From positions 1,116,001 through 1,180,000 of the forward strand of contig CAMRHE010000331.1 of the NCBI GenBank assembly GCA_947044405.1: DNA of 64,000 bases, in the 5' to 3' direction. The notes under the pieces were generated by a model. That model was not told the origin of the DNA. It saw only the letters and a program-made list of their open reading frames with translations, and did no database searches. Source of the DNA: Leptodactylus fallax (Eukaryota > Chordata > Amphibia > Anura > Leptodactylidae). The position numbers and the translations under genes were made by a program. Shown one piece after another: positions 1-10,875 of this stretch. Within the stretch, counting starts at the first letter, position 1. Every line of letters begins with the position of its first letter.

Positions 1-505
1 GAGTCATCAAAAAGAAAACCCCTTCAAACCCCTAAAGGGTCCCATAAAATCTCTAACAGAAGAGGAGCAGCAGCGCCATCCACTTCATAATGGTGGTTCC
101 TGGAATTGCACTGCCTCTCCTATTACTTGTATAGGGGTAGTGCTGCACACGACGCTAGTCCACCAGCAGCTTCCGACACCTATAGGCTGATTTTTGCGGG
201 GTCTGGGTGTCAGATTCCCCCAGATCACATACCGAGGACCTACCTTGTGCATAGTTCATCAGCATGAAAAATCAATTTGAGGACAGAAAACCCCTTTAAG
301 CCTCGAACTAGTTAAAGTTCTGCCCCCACAACAATTACCGGAGACATCAATCCAACATTCACAATAAACCAGGCACACTTTCTTGAGTTTACCTATTGTA
401 ATGCAGCTATTCGGGGTTTAACTCCCAAAACAGTCTGGTGTTAAAGGGGTTAATAATAAATATGACCCCCCCTCTCCTTTTATAATCTTTCCAGGACTGT
501 GAGCG
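1..505. other. No gene; intron 1 side of an upstream ZNF gene
   Basis: I see no coding region here. By comparison with genes A-C this is the start of intron 1 of a minus-strand zinc-finger gene whose body lies left of the window. Short CCCCTTT-type repeats near 20 and 285 suggest an old interspersed repeat. Confidence 0.45.
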
Positions 506-514
506 TCCACCTAC

Positions 515-690
515 CTCCTCCTATACAGCAGCTGTGGTTACAGGACCTCTGATGATGTCACATGTGGGAAGAGTCAACAAGTCACATGATCAGGTCCAGC
601 TGTTATAGCCTCAGTAGATGCTAAGTCTACTGCTAAGTGGACTAAAGTACCTGTGATGATGTCATAGTCATGTGATCAGTCTCGTGTGGG
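515..690 (-). promoter_or_regulatory. First exon and promoter of upstream ZNF gene (gene 0)
   Basis: On the minus strand this matches the first-exon/promoter block of genes A (19,103-19,190), B (38,680-38,775) and C (50,480-50,690). The exon ends in a splice donor at 515 (exon ...GGAG, intron GTAGG). A CRE-like TGATGATGTCAC lies at 550-562, followed by a CACATGATCAG box near 588-598. A second copy of the same pair lies at about 655-682. No TATA box is evident. The coding exons are outside the window on the left. The gene relationship is inferred from the paralogous blocks. Confidence 0.65.
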
Positions 691-865
691 TAGAATTGAG
701 ACGAGATTTCTGTTTCGCAGACTACTGAGGTGTCTTCATCAGGCGATGACTATAACACGATATCTGAGGCGTCACATATTATACCCAGAAGGACATTGGA
801 AGAGAGCGGGAAATGAGACAAGTGATGTGAAGCGGAGCTGTCAATATAACCAGTAAACTTTAGGG

Positions 866-963
866 TCTGTTTGGGATCCAATGATGGTCGGGATGGAGTA
901 TGAAGGCCTCGTGGTCAGCGCTTCAATCCTGCCTGTGCTGTGGAGCGACACACTGCCCCCTGC
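866..963 (+). repeat. Left arm of a 98-bp inverted repeat flanking the 99-bp array
   Basis: This arm is the reverse complement of 4,448-4,546 with about 10 mismatches in 98 positions. Together the arms bracket the whole 99-bp minisatellite. The layout resembles a foldback-type element with internal tandem repeats; no clear target-site duplication was found. Confidence 0.8.
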
Positions 964-1030
964 TAGTTCTAAGGAGAAGGTCATTGAGAAAAACTGGACA
1001 ATTGTGCAAAGGCTCTAGGACCCTGTTGAT

Positions 1031-4000
1031 GCTTCTAGCCTGGATATAAGATGAGATATTGCAAGACATGGAGGTATACATGTACCTTTACCACAGATGT
1101 TACAGCCGGGCCTGTAGTCTGGATACAAGATGAGATACGGCAGGACAAGGAGATATACAAGTTCTGTATGGTATCCTGCAGTACATTTACCACAGATGTT
1201 ACAGCTGGGCCTGTAGTCTGGATACAAGATGAGATACGGCAGGACATGGAGGTATACAGGGTCTGTATGGTATCCTGCAGTACATTTACCACAGATGTTA
1301 CAGCCGGGCCTGTAGTCTGGATACAAGATGAGATACGGCAGGACAAGGAGATATACAGGTTCTGTATGGTATCCTGCAGTACATTTACCACAGATGTTAC
1401 AGCTGGGCCTGTAGTCTGGATACAAGATGAGATACGGCAGGACATGGAGGTATACAGGTTCTGTATGGTATCCTGCAGTACATTTACCACAGATGTTACA
1501 GCTGGGCCTGTAGTCTGGATACAAGATGAGATACGGCAGGACATGGAGGTATACAGGCTCTGTATGGTATCCTGCAGTACATTTACCACAGATGTTACAG
1601 CTGGACCTGTAGCCTGGATACAAGATGAGATACGGCAGGACATGGAGGTATACAAGTTCTGTATGGTATCCTGCAGTACATTTACCACAGATGTTACAGC
1701 TGGGCCTGTAGTCTGGATACAAGATGAGATACGGCAGGACATGGAGGTATACAGGTTCTGTATGGTATCCTGCAGTACATTTACCACAGATGTTACAGCG
1801 GGGCCTGTAGTCTGGATACAAGATGAGATACGGCAGGACATGGAGGTATACAGGTTCTGTATGGTATCCTGCAGTACATTTACCACAGATGTTACAGCTA
1901 GGCCTGTAGTCTGGATACAAGATGAGATACGGCAGGACATGGAGGTATACAGGTTCTGTATGGTATCCTGCAGTACATTTACCACAGATGTTACAGCGGG
2001 GCCTGTAGTCTGGATACAAGATGAGATACGGCAGGACATGGAGGTATACAGGTTCTGTATGGTATCCTGCAGTACATTTACCACAGATGTTACAGCTGGG
2101 CCTGTAGTCTGGATACAAGATGAGATACGGCAGGACATGGAGGTATACAGGTTCTGTATGGTATCCTGCAGTACATTTACCACAGATGTTACAGCTGGGC
2201 CTGTAGTCTGGATACAAGATGAGATACGGCAGGACATGGAGGTATACAGGTTCTGTATGGTATCCTGCAGTACATTTACCACAGATGTTACAGCTGGGCC
2301 TGTAGTCTGGATACAAGATGAGATACGGCAGGACATGGAGGTATACAGGTTCTGTATGGTATCCTGCAGTACATTTACCACAGATGTTACAGCTGGGCCT
2401 GTAGTCTGGATACAAGATGAGATACGGCAGGACATGGAGGTATACAAGTTCTGTATGGTATCCTGCAGTACATTTACCACAGATGTTACAGCTGGACCTG
2501 TAGCCTGGATACAAGATGAGATACGGCAGGACATGGAGGTATACAAGTTCTGTATGGTATCCTGCAGTACATTTACCACAGATGTTATAGCTGGGCCTGT
2601 AGTCTGGATACAAGATGAGATATGGCAGGACATGGAGGTATACAGGTTCTGTATGGTATCCTGCAGTACATTTACCACAGATGTTACAGCTGGGCCTGTA
2701 GTCTGGATACAAGATGAGATACAGCAGGACATGGAGGTATACAGGTTCTGTATGGTATCCTGCAGTACATTTACCACAGATGTTACAGCTGGGCCTGTAG
2801 TCTGGATATAAGATGAGATACGGCAGGACACGGAGGTATACAGGTTCTGTATGGTATGCTGCAGTACATTTACCACAGATGTTACAGCTGGGCCTGTAGT
2901 CTGGATACAAGATGAGATATTGCAGGACATGGAGGTATACAGGTTCTGTATGGTATCCTGCAGTACATTTACCACAGATGTTACATCTGGTCCTGTAGTC
3001 TGGATACAAGATGAGATACGGCAGGACATGGAGGTATACAGGCTCTGTATGGTATCCTGCAGTACATTTACCACAGATGTTACAGCTGGACCTGTAGTCT
3101 GGATGCAAGATGAGATACGGCAGGACATGGAGGTATACAGGATCTGTATGGTATCCTGCAGTACATTTACCACAGATGTTACAGCTGGGCCTGTAGTCTG
3201 GATACAAGATGAGATACGGCAGGACATGGAGGTATACAGGTTCTGTATGGTATGCTGCAGTACATTTACCACAGATGTTACAGCTGGGCCTGTAGTCTGG
3301 ATACAAGATGAGATATTGCAGGACATGGAGGTATACAGGTTCTGTATGGTATCCTGCAGTACATTTACCACAGATGTTACATCTGGTCCTGTAGTCTGGA
3401 TACAAGATGAGATACGGCAGGACATGGAGGTATACAGGCTCTGTATGGTATCCTGCAGTACATTTACCACAGATGTTACAGCTGGGCCTGTAGTCTGGAT
3501 ACAAGATGAGATACGGCAGGACATGGAGGTATACAGGATCTGTATGGTATCCTGCAGTACATTTACCACAGATGTTACAGCTAGGCCTGTAGCCTGGATA
3601 CAGGATGAGATATGGCAGGACATGGAGGTATACAGGTTCTGTATGGTATCCTGCAGTACATTTACCACAGATGTTACAGCCGGGCCTGTAGTCTGGATAC
3701 AAGATGAGATACGGCAGGACATGGAGGTATACAGGTTCTGTATGGTATCCTGCAGTACATTTACCACAGATGTTACAGCTGGGCCTGTAGCCTGGATACA
3801 AGATGAGATACGGCAGGACATGGAGGTATACAGGTTCTGTATGGTATCCTGCAGTACATTTACCACAGATGTTACAGCTGGGCCTGTAGTCTGGATACAA
3901 GATGAGATACGGCAGGACATGGAGGTATACAGGCTCTGTATGGTATCCTGCAGTACATTTACCACAGATGTTACAGCTGGGCCTGTAGTCTGGATACAAG

Positions 4001-4198
4001 ATGAGATACGGCAGGACATGGAGGTATACAGGCTCTGTATGGTATTCTGCAGTACATTTACCACAGATGTTACAGCTGGGCCTGTAGTCTGGATACAAGA
4101 TGAGATACGGCAGGACATTGAGGTATACAGGCTCTGTATGGTATTCTGCAGTACATTTACCACAGATGTTACAGCTGGGTCTGTAGATACAGCACACT
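1031..4198. repeat. 99-bp minisatellite, about 32 copies
   Basis: The unit is 99 bp: GGGCCTGTAGTCTGG recurs at exactly 99-base steps from 1,108 to about 4,180. Copies are roughly 93-99% alike. A four-unit block repeats at 396-base spacing (variant GGTATGCTGCAG at about 2,853 and 3,249), so there is higher-order structure near the right end. Because 99 is a multiple of 3, long open frames of 450-1,064 codons exist on both strands. Their products are pure 33-residue repeats with no recognisable domain, and they are not treated as genes. Confidence 0.95.
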
Positions 4199-4354
4199 CG
4201 TAGGTTGTTGACATCCCAGCTGGTCCCATAAATGCTGGATTGGTGATAAATCTGGTGACTGGGCAGGAACAGTAAGTGTTGTAATCTGGTGGAGAGATTT
4301 CTGGGAAACCCTTATGTGTGGGTGAGCATTATCTTGCTGGTGCCATTTGTCCAC
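4169..4354 (-). pseudogene. Tc1-like transposase C-terminal relic
   Basis: The translated minus strand contains QQDNAHPH followed by SPDLSPIQHLWDQLG, the second-aspartate and third-acid motifs of Tc1/mariner transposases. The catalytic glutamate is replaced by glutamine (IQHLW) and the spacing is shortened to 31 residues. The frame runs directly into the 99-bp array, which either inserted into or expanded from the end of this relic. Confidence 0.75.
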
Positions 4355-4447
4355 CCTGCCATGTGAGATAACACATGTGGCAATGTATTATCACTATAAG
4401 AGGTGACCGACTGTCCTATGTGATGGCCCCCACATTATCATCACACC

Positions 4448-4546
4448 AGCAGGGGGCAGTGTGTCGCCCCACAGCTCAGGCAGGATTGAAGCTCTCACCA
4501 CGAGTCCTCCATACTCCAACCTGACCATCATCAGATCCCAAACAGA
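4448..4546 (-). repeat. Right arm of the 98-bp inverted repeat
   Basis: Partner of 866-963, in inverted orientation and about 90% identical. It ends in the same CCCCCTGCT sequence on the array-facing side. Confidence 0.8.
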
Positions 4547-4775
4547 TCATGTATTAGTTTAGAAAAACTATATGGTTCCAGTCCGTAGCAGCCCAGGTTT
4601 CTTGTTTATGACATCATGCGAAAGAAGGTGATTGTGGCTGACTGTCAATGGCAGGACATGTAATGGGCTCCTGACAACAAATTTCCCTGCTAAGTGCCTG
4701 GAAATGGTGCGGACAGAGACAGGGGGTGTAATGAAGAGACGGGGGGGGGGGGGGGTGTAATGGCAAAGCCATCTA

Positions 4776-6392
4776 CAGTGGGTACGGAAAGTATTCAGAC
4801 CCCTTTCAATTTTTCACTCTTTGTTTCATTGCAGCCATTTGCTAAAAGCAAAAAAGTTCATTTTATTTCTCATTAATGTACACTCAGCTCCCCATCTTGA
4901 CAGAAAAAAAACAGAAATGTAGATATTTTTGCAAATTTATTAAAAAAGAAAAACTGAAATCTCACATGGTCATAAGTATTCAGAGCCTTTGCTCAGTACT
5001 GAGTAGAAGCCCCTTCCTTTTGAGCTAGTACAGCCAGGAGTCTTCTTGGGAATGATGCAACAAGTTTTTCACATCTGGATTTGGGGATCCTCGGCCATTC
5101 TTCCTTGCAGATCCTCTCCAGTTCCGTCAGGTTGGATGGTGAACGTTGGTGGAGCCATTTTCAGGTCTCTCCAGAGATGCTCAATTGGGTTGAGGTCAGG
5201 GCTCTGGCTGGTCCAGTCAGGAATGGTCACAGAGTTGTTCCGAAGCTGCTCCTTTGTTATTTTAGCTGTGTGCTTAGGGTCATTGTCTTGTTGGAAGGTG
5301 AACCTTCGGCCCAATCTGAGGTCCAGAGCACTCTGGAAGAGGTTTTCTTCCAGGATATCTCTGTACTTGGCCGCATTCATCTTTCCTTCAATTGCAACCA
5401 TTCGTCCTGTCCCCCATAGCATGACGCTGCCACCACCATGTCTCACTGTTGGGATGTATTGGGCAGGTGATGAGCAGGGCCTGGTTTTCTCCACACATAC
5501 CGCTTAGAATTAACGCCAAAAAGTTCAATCTTCATCTCATCAGACCAGAGAATCTTATTTCTCATAGTCTGGGAGTCCTTCATGTGTTTTTTGGCAAACT
5601 CTATGCGGGCTTTCATATGTCTTGCACTGAGGAGAGGCTTCCTTCGGGCCACTCTGCCATAAAGCCCCGACTGGTGGAGGCTGCAGTGATAGTGACTTTG
5701 TGGAACTTTCTCCCATCTCCCTACTGCATCTCTGGAGCTCGGCCACAGTGATCTTTGGGTTCTTCTTTACCTCTCTCACCAAGGCTCTTCTCCCACGATT
5801 GCTCAGTTTGGCTGGACGGCCAGGTCTAGGAAGAGTTCTGGTCGTCCCAAACTTCTTCCATTTAAGGATTATGGAGGCCGCTGTGCTCTTAGGAACCTTG
5901 AGTGCTGCAGAAATTCTTTTGTAACCTTGGCCAGATCTGTGCCTTGCCACAATTCTGTCTCTGAGCTCCTTGGGCAGTTCCTTTGACCTCCTGATTCTCA
6001 TTTGCTCTGACATGCAGTGTGAGCTGTGAGGTCTTATATAGACAGATGTGCGCCTTTCCTAATCAAGTCCAATCAGTTTAATTAAACACAGCTGGACTCC
6101 AATGAAGGTGAAGAACCATCTCAAGGAGGAGGAGAAGGAAATGGACAGCTGTGAGTTATATATGAGTGTCACAGCAAAGGCTCTGAATACTTATGGCCAT
6201 GTGATATTTCATTTTTTTTTCTTTTTTAATAAATTTGCAAAAATATCTACATTTTTGTTTTTTTCTGTCAAGATGGGGAGCTGAGTGTACATTAATGAGA
6301 AATAAAATGAACTTTTTTGCTTTTAGCAAATGGCTGCAATGAAAGAAAGAGTGAAAAATTTAAAGGGGTCTGAAGACTTTCCGTACCCACTG
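4776..6392 (-). mobile_element. Tc1-like element 1, full length, flanked by TA
   Basis: The element begins CAGTGGGTACGGAAAGT and ends with its inverted copy, with TA at 4,774-4,775 and 6,393-6,394. Terminal inverted repeats extend about 200 bp, visible as the shared 'tgtacattaatgagaa' segments on both sides. It is the same family as the element at 41,073-43,196. It encodes a decayed DD34E transposase on the minus strand. Confidence 0.93.
4993..6013 (-). pseudogene. Tc1-like transposase, frameshifted
   Basis: A DD34E transposase of about 340 codons, read from ATG at 6,013 to a TGA at 4,993-4,995. The N-terminal paired-type helix-turn-helix region (MSEQMRIRRSKELPK, then a GRPAKLS linker) is intact to about codon 105. 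The frame then shifts near 5,690, and again near 5,480 between the LWSDE and HGGGSVMLWG segments. All three catalytic signatures can still be seen: [14 protein letters not shown] and SPDLNPIEHLW, with 34 residues between the last two acids. Two frameshifts make it non-functional. It probably relied on transposase from other copies before decaying. Confidence 0.9.
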
Positions 6393-6570
6393 TATAGTTA
6401 GATGGTGAACAAGGAAACTGTGGGAACTGCTCATGCTTTTCAGTGGATCAAACAATCCTCCTTTCTAGTGTTCTGTCTGGGCTGTTCACCATGTGAGTGC
6501 CTTCACGTAAACTCTGACCCCAACACCTCCAAACATTCATTTTGTCAAAACGACCATCCTGCTTTTCAAA

Positions 6571-6838
6571 GGCTAGGTTCACATTAGCGCTCGGTCTCCG
6601 CCCAGGGATTCCATTCCCCATTCTGCTTTAAAAATGCGGAGGGAAAAGACTTGCAAGCAGTATTTCTCTCTTTGCATTTTTCCGCCCTTTTTGGGCGGAA
6701 ACCGCATGGACCCCATTAGAGTCTATGGGGTCCGCGGGTTTCCAAGGTTAACCGCTTTTTTAAGTGGATTAGGTTTCCGTTAGGGGGTCCCCAAGTGGAC
6801 TACCGAACGTAAACCCGAACACAGGTGTGAACCCAGCC
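6571..6838. mobile_element. Short MITE-like repeat with GGCTRGGTTCACA ends
   Basis: The ends are inverted: GGCTAGGTTCACATT on the left, and ...GTGTGAACCCAGCC on the right. The interior holds a short palindrome around GGACCCCATTAGAGTCTATGG. No clear target duplication was found and there is no coding capacity. Confidence 0.6.
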
Positions 6839-6904
6839 AAAGTCTGTCAACGGACAAAATGTCTTTGAGTGCATTATAAAGGCATATGTACTAGTCAACA
6901 ATTT

Positions 6905-7260
6905 CTCATCATCAGGTGCACTACCCAAAAGTAGCCACTGAGTGTCATTTTATTGGGCAGCGGAGAAACACTTTTACGCCCTCTTGTGAAAAGACCCAGC
7001 ATGTGATCAGACCACACCTGTCATCATTTACATACCTGCCTGAAACTGAACTGCAGGACGAATTTTACAGTAATACGTTTCTATCTGGGTCAGGCTGCCA
7101 TGTGAGGCTGTCACTGTGTGTGGCTGTCACTGGTTACGCTCTAAAGCTGCACAAAAAGTGTCATCCATACAGAAGAATTTCGCTATTTCTACCTCAGGAT
7201 TCGATTCTGTTTTATAAAACATAAGCACTTTTTTATATAAAAAAATAAAAGTTTTTTGTT
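6905..7260. repeat. Interspersed repeat, copy 1 (second copy 11,215-11,425)
   Basis: The segment 'gtggctgtcactggttac...cacaaaaagtgtcatccatacagaag' recurs at 11,239-11,330, followed in both copies by an A/T-rich tail. No gene is seen. It may be part of the duplicated gene unit or a transposon remnant. Confidence 0.55.
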
Positions 7261-7648
7261 ACTGGGCAAGCTTAAGAAAACCCAAACTTTATTCATTTAG
7301 TCCTTCAATGATAAGTCATAATGAAATCTCGACATCTCTACTTTCCAAAATTCATAACTTTTACATTTGTGTACAGTGATAATACACGGTAGAGGAAGAA
7401 GCTGATGGCTTCCTGCTCTACCATGTTTTACTTGTAAGCTGCAAGCCTCTTCAGCCTGAGACATACAAGGTGCTTCGCACTCAACTAGGACATTGTGTTA
7501 AAAATGTGGATTATCCATCCTAAACCTACACCACACAAATGTACATCTCTTATACTATGACACAGCGCCATCCCCCTGTATGATATACACAAAGACACAA
7601 TCCAGAAGGCGACAACCCTAATAATTATTGACTATTTGGAGTGTGTAA

Positions 7649-7929
7649 AGGGGACCTTTCATCACCTCCAACTCTTTGCATCCTTCAATAGGTGCCCCTC
7701 AACTGATTCCGGTGCAGATGGAATGTTTTCTCTTTCGGGCACCGTTGCTGAGTAATCTCTGCAGTTTCATCTCCCAATAAGCTAATTAATTAAGGTGGGT
7801 GGTCCTGGTTTGGAGCAGATAGTCTAGGACCGCCCACCTAACAGTAGAAATAACAGAAAAGATTACTCAGAAATGGTAGGGACTACAGAAAAAATTCCAA
7901 CTGTACTGGAATCGGTAGAGGAGATCCTT
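7649..7929. mobile_element. TTAA-type MITE, degraded copy
   Basis: Its left end, AGGGGACCTTTCATCACC, matches the intact copy at 14,497. The interior is homologous over most of its length and the right end is eroded (GAGATCCTTTACC). The flanking DNA also matches (AATAATTATTGACTATTTGG in both), so the two copies lie in duplicated host sequence. Confidence 0.75.
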
Positions 7930-8119
7930 TACCTATATTGTGTGGGTCATTACGATTAGGGCAACCCCATATATCATTTTTTTATGTTTTAATATTTTAA
8001 CTAAAATCCAAAACTTTGGAAAAAAAAACCACATTTCTCCGAGTCCCTTATTGTCTGATGTCATCAGGCCACGGTAGGAGCAACAGGAGTAAGCTGTCTC
8101 CATCTTTTGCACTGTCTGC

Positions 8120-8405
8120 CTCACCTAAATACAGCACTTGCTCACTGTTGTGCTGTTTTCAGCCATGTTCAGAGAACTGTATGCTTACATAGATACCGGA
8201 CTTGCTCACTGTTGTTTTCTGTTAACGGCCATTATCTGATGTTTGTATATATACAGCACTCGCTCGCTGTTGCGCTCTGTTATCAGCCATTATCAGAAAA
8301 TAGTATGTGTACATGTATATAGCACTCAAACACTGTTGTTCTCTGTTATCAGTCTTTATCAGAGGATTGTATATATCCATATACAGCACTCACTCACTCA
8401 CTCAC
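8120..8405. repeat. Degenerate tandem repeat, about 4 copies of 55-70 bp
   Basis: Four diverged copies centre on 'cagcactYgctcactgttg...tctgttatcagccattatcag', near 8,130, 8,198, 8,254 and 8,320. No coding function is apparent. Confidence 0.65.
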
Positions 8406-8574
8406 AGAAAGGTTATTTCCCAGCCTAACTCCTAAGATCAACTCATGTAGACAATAGAAACACGGAAAATTATCATATTCATACGGAAATAGTATATAAC
8501 CTCATTACTCTTTTGCCTCTCACTTTTTTTCAGGTTTTTTTGATGCTTCTTCTATTCATCTGCCTAAATAAAAC

Positions 8575-8712
8575 CAACATATAGTGTATATAAAACATAG
8601 TGTATGACACTGTCAGGGCTCCTACAGACATATCTATAATACAGTGTATGACACTGTCAGGGCTCCTACGGACATATCTATAATACATAGTGTATAACAC
8701 TCTTAGGGCTCC
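8575..8712. repeat. Three copies of the 48-bp satellite unit
   Basis: About three units related to the large array at 16,764-18,475 ('agtgtatgacactgtcaggg ctcctac'). This is an outlying cluster 8 kb from the main array. Confidence 0.85.
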
Positions 8713-8719
8713 ACGAACC

Positions 8720-9640
8720 TAAGAGTGCTCTACACCTGGCCAGATATGTGACTGGAACTTGCAGTGGTTTCCCCTAAAAGCTTCAGCAGGCTGGGTATAC
8801 AGCCTATCCTGATAATCTAATGTTTCTTCCCCCATTTTGTCTTTATAGCGAGGGTCTAAGAGCACTGCCAACCCTCTGCTTCATGGTAATAATACATGTG
8901 TCACTGTGTAAGCAGAGAAAACCGCCTGCCATAATTGCAAGTGTGTGCATAGACTCAGAGCCTGCCATGGTTGGTCTTCGTGGCCAGCGTTGTCGTTGTC
9001 ATCATCGTCATCTTGAAATAAATAAGGGTCAGTCTCCTCCCCTGACTGTGACATATCAAGGGCCCCCTCTGCATCCATAGGAGAGTCTTCCTCATCCTTC
9101 TCTTCCAGTTTCCCCACCACGATTACGCTGGCCCACTTCCTCCTCCCGTTCCCCTTGCATCATCTTAGGGCAATGACTGTGACAAAGAGGTGGAGGCCAT
9201 TCTTCTTCTTCTTCCATCCCTCAATGCATGAGTATAAGTGTTTCTTGCAAGATATACTGCATAATAAAAGGGAAATCTCTGATGCTGCAGCTGTCCCGGA
9301 GAAGTCACAGAGTCAACTGCTTCCATACACTGTATAGGCCCATGGACCAGATGCTTCTCTGAACAGTTGACTAAAAATAAGGGATATGATGCAGCTAAAA
9401 AGATCACACAGAAAAAGATAAATCTGAGCACAATCAGAAAGCTACTTACTGTCTATGACTAACATCCCATCACAATAACACATGCAGCTAGTCAGAAGTA
9501 GATAGACTCTCCTTACAATCAGTCTGAGCTCTGAGAAGCTACAGACTACTTTCTGTGCAGTGTACCAGATGGGAAATCTGCAAATTAGAAAGAAGGGAGA
9601 CATTTAGTGGCAGGATCTTTGGAGAGGTTTTTTGAGTAAA
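8720..9640. other. Unassigned; short acidic open frame
   Basis: No recognisable gene. A 79-codon minus-strand frame at 8,881-9,120 contains an acidic stretch (DDDDDNDN), which could be a transposon ORF remnant; I cannot name a family. The segment 9,365-9,440 is shared in inverted orientation with about 37,555-37,620, so at least part of this is interspersed repeat. Confidence 0.35.
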
Positions 9641-9850
9641 AAATAGCAACACACTTTAGTCCAGAATCACATGATCTATTTAATGAAACTAAGTTGTTGA
9701 AACATTCCCGCCTCATAACAGAACATTTCTCAGATTCTGTACATGAATATGGCCTCTCTCCTGTGTGAATTCTCTGATGTTTAACAAAATCTGATTGAGG
9801 CCCCAAGTACGCGGGGCAATATGCACATCGGCCACATTTCCCGGGCCCCG
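9640..9850 (-). pseudogene. Zinc-finger relic downstream of gene A
   Basis: The minus strand carries a C2H2-like unit, [21 protein letters not shown], then the linker TGERPYSC and a decayed second finger. It lies about 430 bp beyond the stop of gene A, separated from it by an LTR remnant. It appears to be the stranded 3' part of a longer finger array. Gene B has a matching relic at 23,225-23,640. Confidence 0.75.
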
Positions 9851-9965
9851 GACCCAGTCAGGAGACCAGGTCTCCTTCCATCAGAGTAATCTATGATGTT
9901 GGGAATTCCTGTCTCCTTGCGGCTCCATTTACCTACACCATATACAGTACGGGACACTGTAGCAT
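9850..9965 (-). mobile_element. Remnant of an ERV-like LTR 3' end
   Basis: The minus-strand sequence from 'gtactgtatatggtg' through 'aacatcatagattactc' to 'ccgggaaatg' resembles the 3' part of the LTR at 23,640-24,151. In both places the LTR end joins the same finger-relic sequence. Only about 110 bp remain here. Confidence 0.55.
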
Positions 9966-10059
9966 TTGTGCAGACTGCAGTTTTGGTGCATTTGTCAAAT
10001 ATTTTAGACAATTTTAGACACATTTATGAATCATGCAATAAAAGGAAGTGGCTTTGTGG

Positions 10060-10275
10060 GAAGCGGCATGGCTTACTGAAAAGTAGGCATGGTCCAAGTT
10101 GTGCCACTTTGCCCAAAACTTTGGTGAATCTAAGCCAACTAATAAATGGTGTAAAGTTAGACAGTCTAAATATATGCCAGACTTATCAAAAAGCACTAGA
10201 CACTGTCTAGTTAGTAAATCTGCTCCATAGTGTACAGCAAATCTAGAACTGCTCATTTAAAAAAAAAAAAAAAAC
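10060..10275. repeat. 3'-flank repeat shared by genes A and C
   Basis: The segment 'ctagttagtaaatctgctcc atagtgtacag' and the preceding 100 bases recur at about 45,075-45,205, just beyond gene C. It belongs to the duplicated gene unit and is probably 3' UTR or flank of the ZNF genes. Confidence 0.6.
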
Positions 10276-10278
10276 TTC

Positions 10279-10875
10279 TCATTTTGAGCACGAATATGTC
10301 ATTGCGTGAACTCTTTGATGTGCGACCAGATTTGGTTTCTGGATAAAACATCTCCCACATTCTGAACATGAATATGGCTTCTCCCCAGTGTGAATTCTCC
10401 GATGTGAGACCAGATTTGATTTCTGGCTAAAAGATTTCCCACATTCTGAACAGCAAAATGGTTTTTCGCCTGTGTGAGTTCTCTGATGTTTAACAAGATC
10501 TTGTTTCCTTGTAAAACATTTTCCACATTCCGAACATGGATATGGCTTCTCTCCTGTGTGAATTCTTTGGTGTACAACCAGATTTGGTTTGTTGGTAAAA
10601 CTTTTTCCACATTCTGGGCATGAAAATGTCTTCTCCTCTGTGTGATTTTTTTTGATGTTTTCTCCTTCTGTGATTTTTACTCTCCTTTGCAGTCTGTGAT
10701 GAACCAGAAGATTGGACGTGTATAATAGGATCAGATGATAGATCTTTGCTGTGAAGGGCTGAGGGTATATCTGGGGTAATGACATGTTCTTCATATGGAT
10801 CTTGTGTGATACCATGATCCTCTGCTTTATAATCTGTAGATATCAGATGTCCCTCTGAGCTCCTGGTACAGTCAT
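10279..10875 (-). pseudogene. Gene A zinc-finger exon, frameshifted
   Basis: This is the last exon, preceded by a CAG acceptor at 10,876-10,878. It opens with the same spacer as genes B and C ([20 protein letters not shown], continuing to a HRRRKHQ basic stretch). There the frame is lost: the A-run at 10,646-10,653 has 8 A on the coding strand, where 7 would keep the frame. The shifted frame then encodes four normal C2H2 fingers starting [30 protein letters not shown] and [10 protein letters not shown], joined by TGEKP linkers, and stops at 10,279-10,281 after a partial fifth. A one-base sequencing error in the homopolymer would equally explain the break. Confidence 0.88.

Noticed and set aside
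1015..4229. Open frames of over 1,000 codons on the minus strand and 586/450 on the plus strand
   Set aside because: They are translations of a 99-bp tandem repeat; the unit length is divisible by three, so several frames stay open. No domain, no codon bias, overlapping on both strands.
5046..5924. Plus-strand frames of 74-153 codons opposite the Tc1 transposase
   Set aside because: Shadow frames of the minus-strand transposase.
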